Source: Cloeon dipterum
Taxonomy: Eukaryota; Arthropoda; Insecta; Ephemeroptera; Baetidae
Length of the DNA stretch: 64,000 nucleotides
Reading direction: 5' to 3'
NCBI RefSeq assembly: GCF_949628265.1
Contig: NC_088786.1
Span: 16,058,001-16,122,000, forward strand
How positions within the stretch are numbered: the first letter of the stretch is position 1; the number at the start of each line of letters is the position of its first letter. The position numbers were made by a program, and so were the translations under genes. Below are positions 61,513 to 64,000 of the stretch, one piece after another. The notes beneath the pieces were generated by a model that did not search any database, was not told the origin of the DNA, and saw only the letters and a list, made by a program, of their open reading frames with translations.

Positions 61513-64000
61513 GTATAATTAACGGTTACTCGATTAACTATATACAATAAATCAGTCGACGAAAACGTTAAAAACCGCTGTTCTCCAGAAAACAAGCAAA
61601 ACATAACACGATTGCTTACATCACTGCGGAGATTATTATTCAAATTTCCTGTTCCTTCCGGCTAGAATTAATTTTACGGCCCAGGGTTTATTGGTTTATA
61701 ACGCTGCTCGCAGGAAGATTGTTTTGCATTTTTTACTCCAACCCAGCGCTCACTATTAAAATGAATTCGTTAACTACTCAGCTGTCGAATGGTATCATGT
61801 ATAGCATTTTTAAATCACAAGTGCGCGGGAATCGGAATATATAATCTCCGGCGATGATAAAAATAAATGATTCTGTTTCCACGGTCAGAAGAAGAGAAAT
61901 GGTGCTTATTTGAAAGACATAAATAGCAGACTACCAGTGTTACTGTGGGCATTGTAATTGGTGGAATCACCTATTAATCATGCACAGCTACACATGAGCA
62001 AGTGCGAGTCCATGCCCATAATTATAATACAACAAGGTATTATATGCGCTCGACGCGAACAGTAATTCAGATTCGCGAGGATAGAGGTGCAGATTTACAA
62101 TAGCGGTTCTCTTCATGGGTGGGCGCCTCGCACTTTTGTTCAGCGCTAGACCGATTGCAAGCACGGAGAGAAAATTAATCACACCTTGTGCTTTGTACCG
62201 AGAATTCATGCCTGACAACCACACAATAAAAATTAATACGGAATCGAAAGGAAGATTAGTCTTCATATCGTATACATATCAATTTTTATTTGAATGAATT
62301 AATTTATAACATAAATGCGTAGTTGCTTTTAAATCATTGAAATTTGCTTGATGGTTGATAAAGCCAAGAACTGCAATATCATAATTCCGAATGTGGATTT
62401 AATTGTCAATCTCATTGATCCATCTGGAGGGCTGAGAAACTCAGATGTCATTTATTATCAGAAAATATATGACCACGTGCAATGCAGAGACTTCGGTCAA
62501 TAAAAACAGTTTTAAACCATATTTATAATCGAAATCAATTTTATGCCCTATAATATTTATATATTTCATCGACACTAATAGGGGCAACACGTGTCTCTTC
62601 TGGTTTCACCTCGAAAAAAATGAGCTTACAATTAGTAAAAGCTATATAATCAACAAGAGAAAAAAATTGTCAAAACAAATTACTGAAGATGGGAGCAGCA
62701 TCAATTTTTATTGAAATGTATGGTTATTTATATACAGTTAAACAGCTCGCAATTGCATTATGTTTCGTGTTTATTTACTGTTCTTCTAGAAAGTGGACAC
62801 TCTGAAAAATGTTAGTCGATCTTTAAAATTCCACAGCGCTATAGTTAGCTATACTTTGAAAGTTTGGTTTGGACTGAGATTGGTTTTGGTTCAGTGAAAT
62901 TCTGCATCCAGTTTCACATTAAAATTTACCTGCATTTAAATATTTATCACAAAAAGTTCAGAAAATCTGGAAAATCCCTATTATTTAGTTATAAGACGAT
63001 ATACTATGGGATGAATTCCCTCTTCCAGGAGTTTTTTCTTTAATATTGTTTTAAATAAAGTAATATAAAATTAGCAAATTTCAATTTATTTTATTATATA
63101 ACAAAAGGTAAACAAATTTCTCATAGCGGTTAAGAGAAGGAAAAATATTAAAAGCATCTGGGTCCAGATCCACGGTTAAAAAGTAAGAGGGGATATTGAG
63201 GTTGGTTAGTATCACATCCAGCAAAGAATCAACTCTCAAGCCATCTAGTGTGCGCTCGCGCTACGACTTATCATGTATTTCTTGCCTGATTTGCTCTTTT
63301 ATTAGTTATGAAAACGATGAAAACATGAATATCAGATGATAAATTTTTATAATCTTTATGGCCAATTGTAACCTTTGGTTGTGGTAAAATAATAACATTT
63401 TTTTCACTTTGCTGCTCCTCTTTTAAGAATGCCATTTAATCCATTGATAATATTTTATGCAGCACGCTTAACTATGAAGCACGGCCGGTTGCATAACAAG
63501 TGATATGGTTTTGGTCCTCCACCGAAAATTCGTGTCTGTACCGTACGTACCATACTAAAACGGAGATTGAAAATGGTTATATAAGCATGGTTTATAGAGA
63601 AAAATTAGGTACTAAATAATATGACTGGCATACAATTTTTGTTGTGTTGTACATCTAGAATAGTTTCACAGAGTGGAGTTGTATTTTGTTGGAATCTATT
63701 TTCGAACAACTATAATAATTGTTATCGTTTATTCTCTTTGTGTTCGTCGACACAAAGTTATGATCTTTTTTAAACAGAGGATTTCTCTAATGATTATATA
63801 GGTTCAAGAGGAACTTGAAAGGAATTTGTCATCATAATTATGCTGTGCGAACTGTTTAGATGCTGTGATTTTTGTTATTGTGCCAACAAACGGCCACTAA
63901 AGAAAAACTAATTACCTTGCTCTTTTTTACTGAGCACAATTGTGTGTCTAAATATATGATATACCAATTAATAAAATTCAAGTTTTGGCTATATTTTGCT
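61513..64000. other. Right end of the window without a recognised gene
   Basis: AT-rich DNA. It could be intergenic or the intron after the possible exon at 61446-61512. No tRNA, repeat or coding exon supported. Confidence 0.45.

Overview
The window looks like nuclear DNA of an insect. Genes have GT-AG introns, several promoters carry TATA boxes, AATAAA signals follow the stop codons, and one gene encodes a Rebers-Riddiford chitin-binding cuticle protein. I cannot tell the order. Intergenic and intronic DNA is AT-rich and has few obvious transposon remains, while the secreted-protein exons are much richer in GC. All gene models were built by hand from reading frame, splice consensus and phase. 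No transcript or database evidence was available.

Layout. (1) 1-5.4 kb holds two housekeeping genes in divergent orientation with short introns: PGAP1 (minus, runs off the left edge) and SAAL1 (plus, complete). (2) 5.4-8.4 kb holds two small secreted or cuticle-type genes on the minus strand, each with an intron that cuts the signal peptide. (3) 8.4-15.8 kb has no gene I can support. (4) 15.8-48.9 kb holds a plus-strand cluster of secreted low-complexity proteins: a GPGG-repeat (DUF4774-like) gene at 15854-20589; two orphan GPGG 3' exons at 22505-23189 and 23802-24228 that have no start codon of their own; a second GPGG gene in five exons at 28659-38422; a polyQ/Thr-rich gene at 40180-41418; and a smaller gene at 43664-48873. 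The four complete genes share one plan: a tiny ATG exon of 4 or 7 codons ending in phase 0, then a signal-peptide exon ending in phase 2, then one or more body exons. (5) 50.9-52.9 kb holds a large RR-type cuticle protein on the minus strand. (6) 53-64 kb is almost empty, with one GC-rich small open frame (59315-59455) and one possible signal-peptide exon (61446-61512).

How the genes fit together. The secreted genes encode proteins rich in Tyr, Pro, Gln, Ala and Gly. These are probably structural or matrix proteins of cuticle or another epithelial secretion, and their clustering next to an RR protein suggests a shared expression domain. The most notable point is that the two orphan GPGG exons begin in exactly the phase left open by the signal-peptide exon at 18491-18576. 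That locus may therefore make three different secreted proteins from one leader by choosing among terminal exons.
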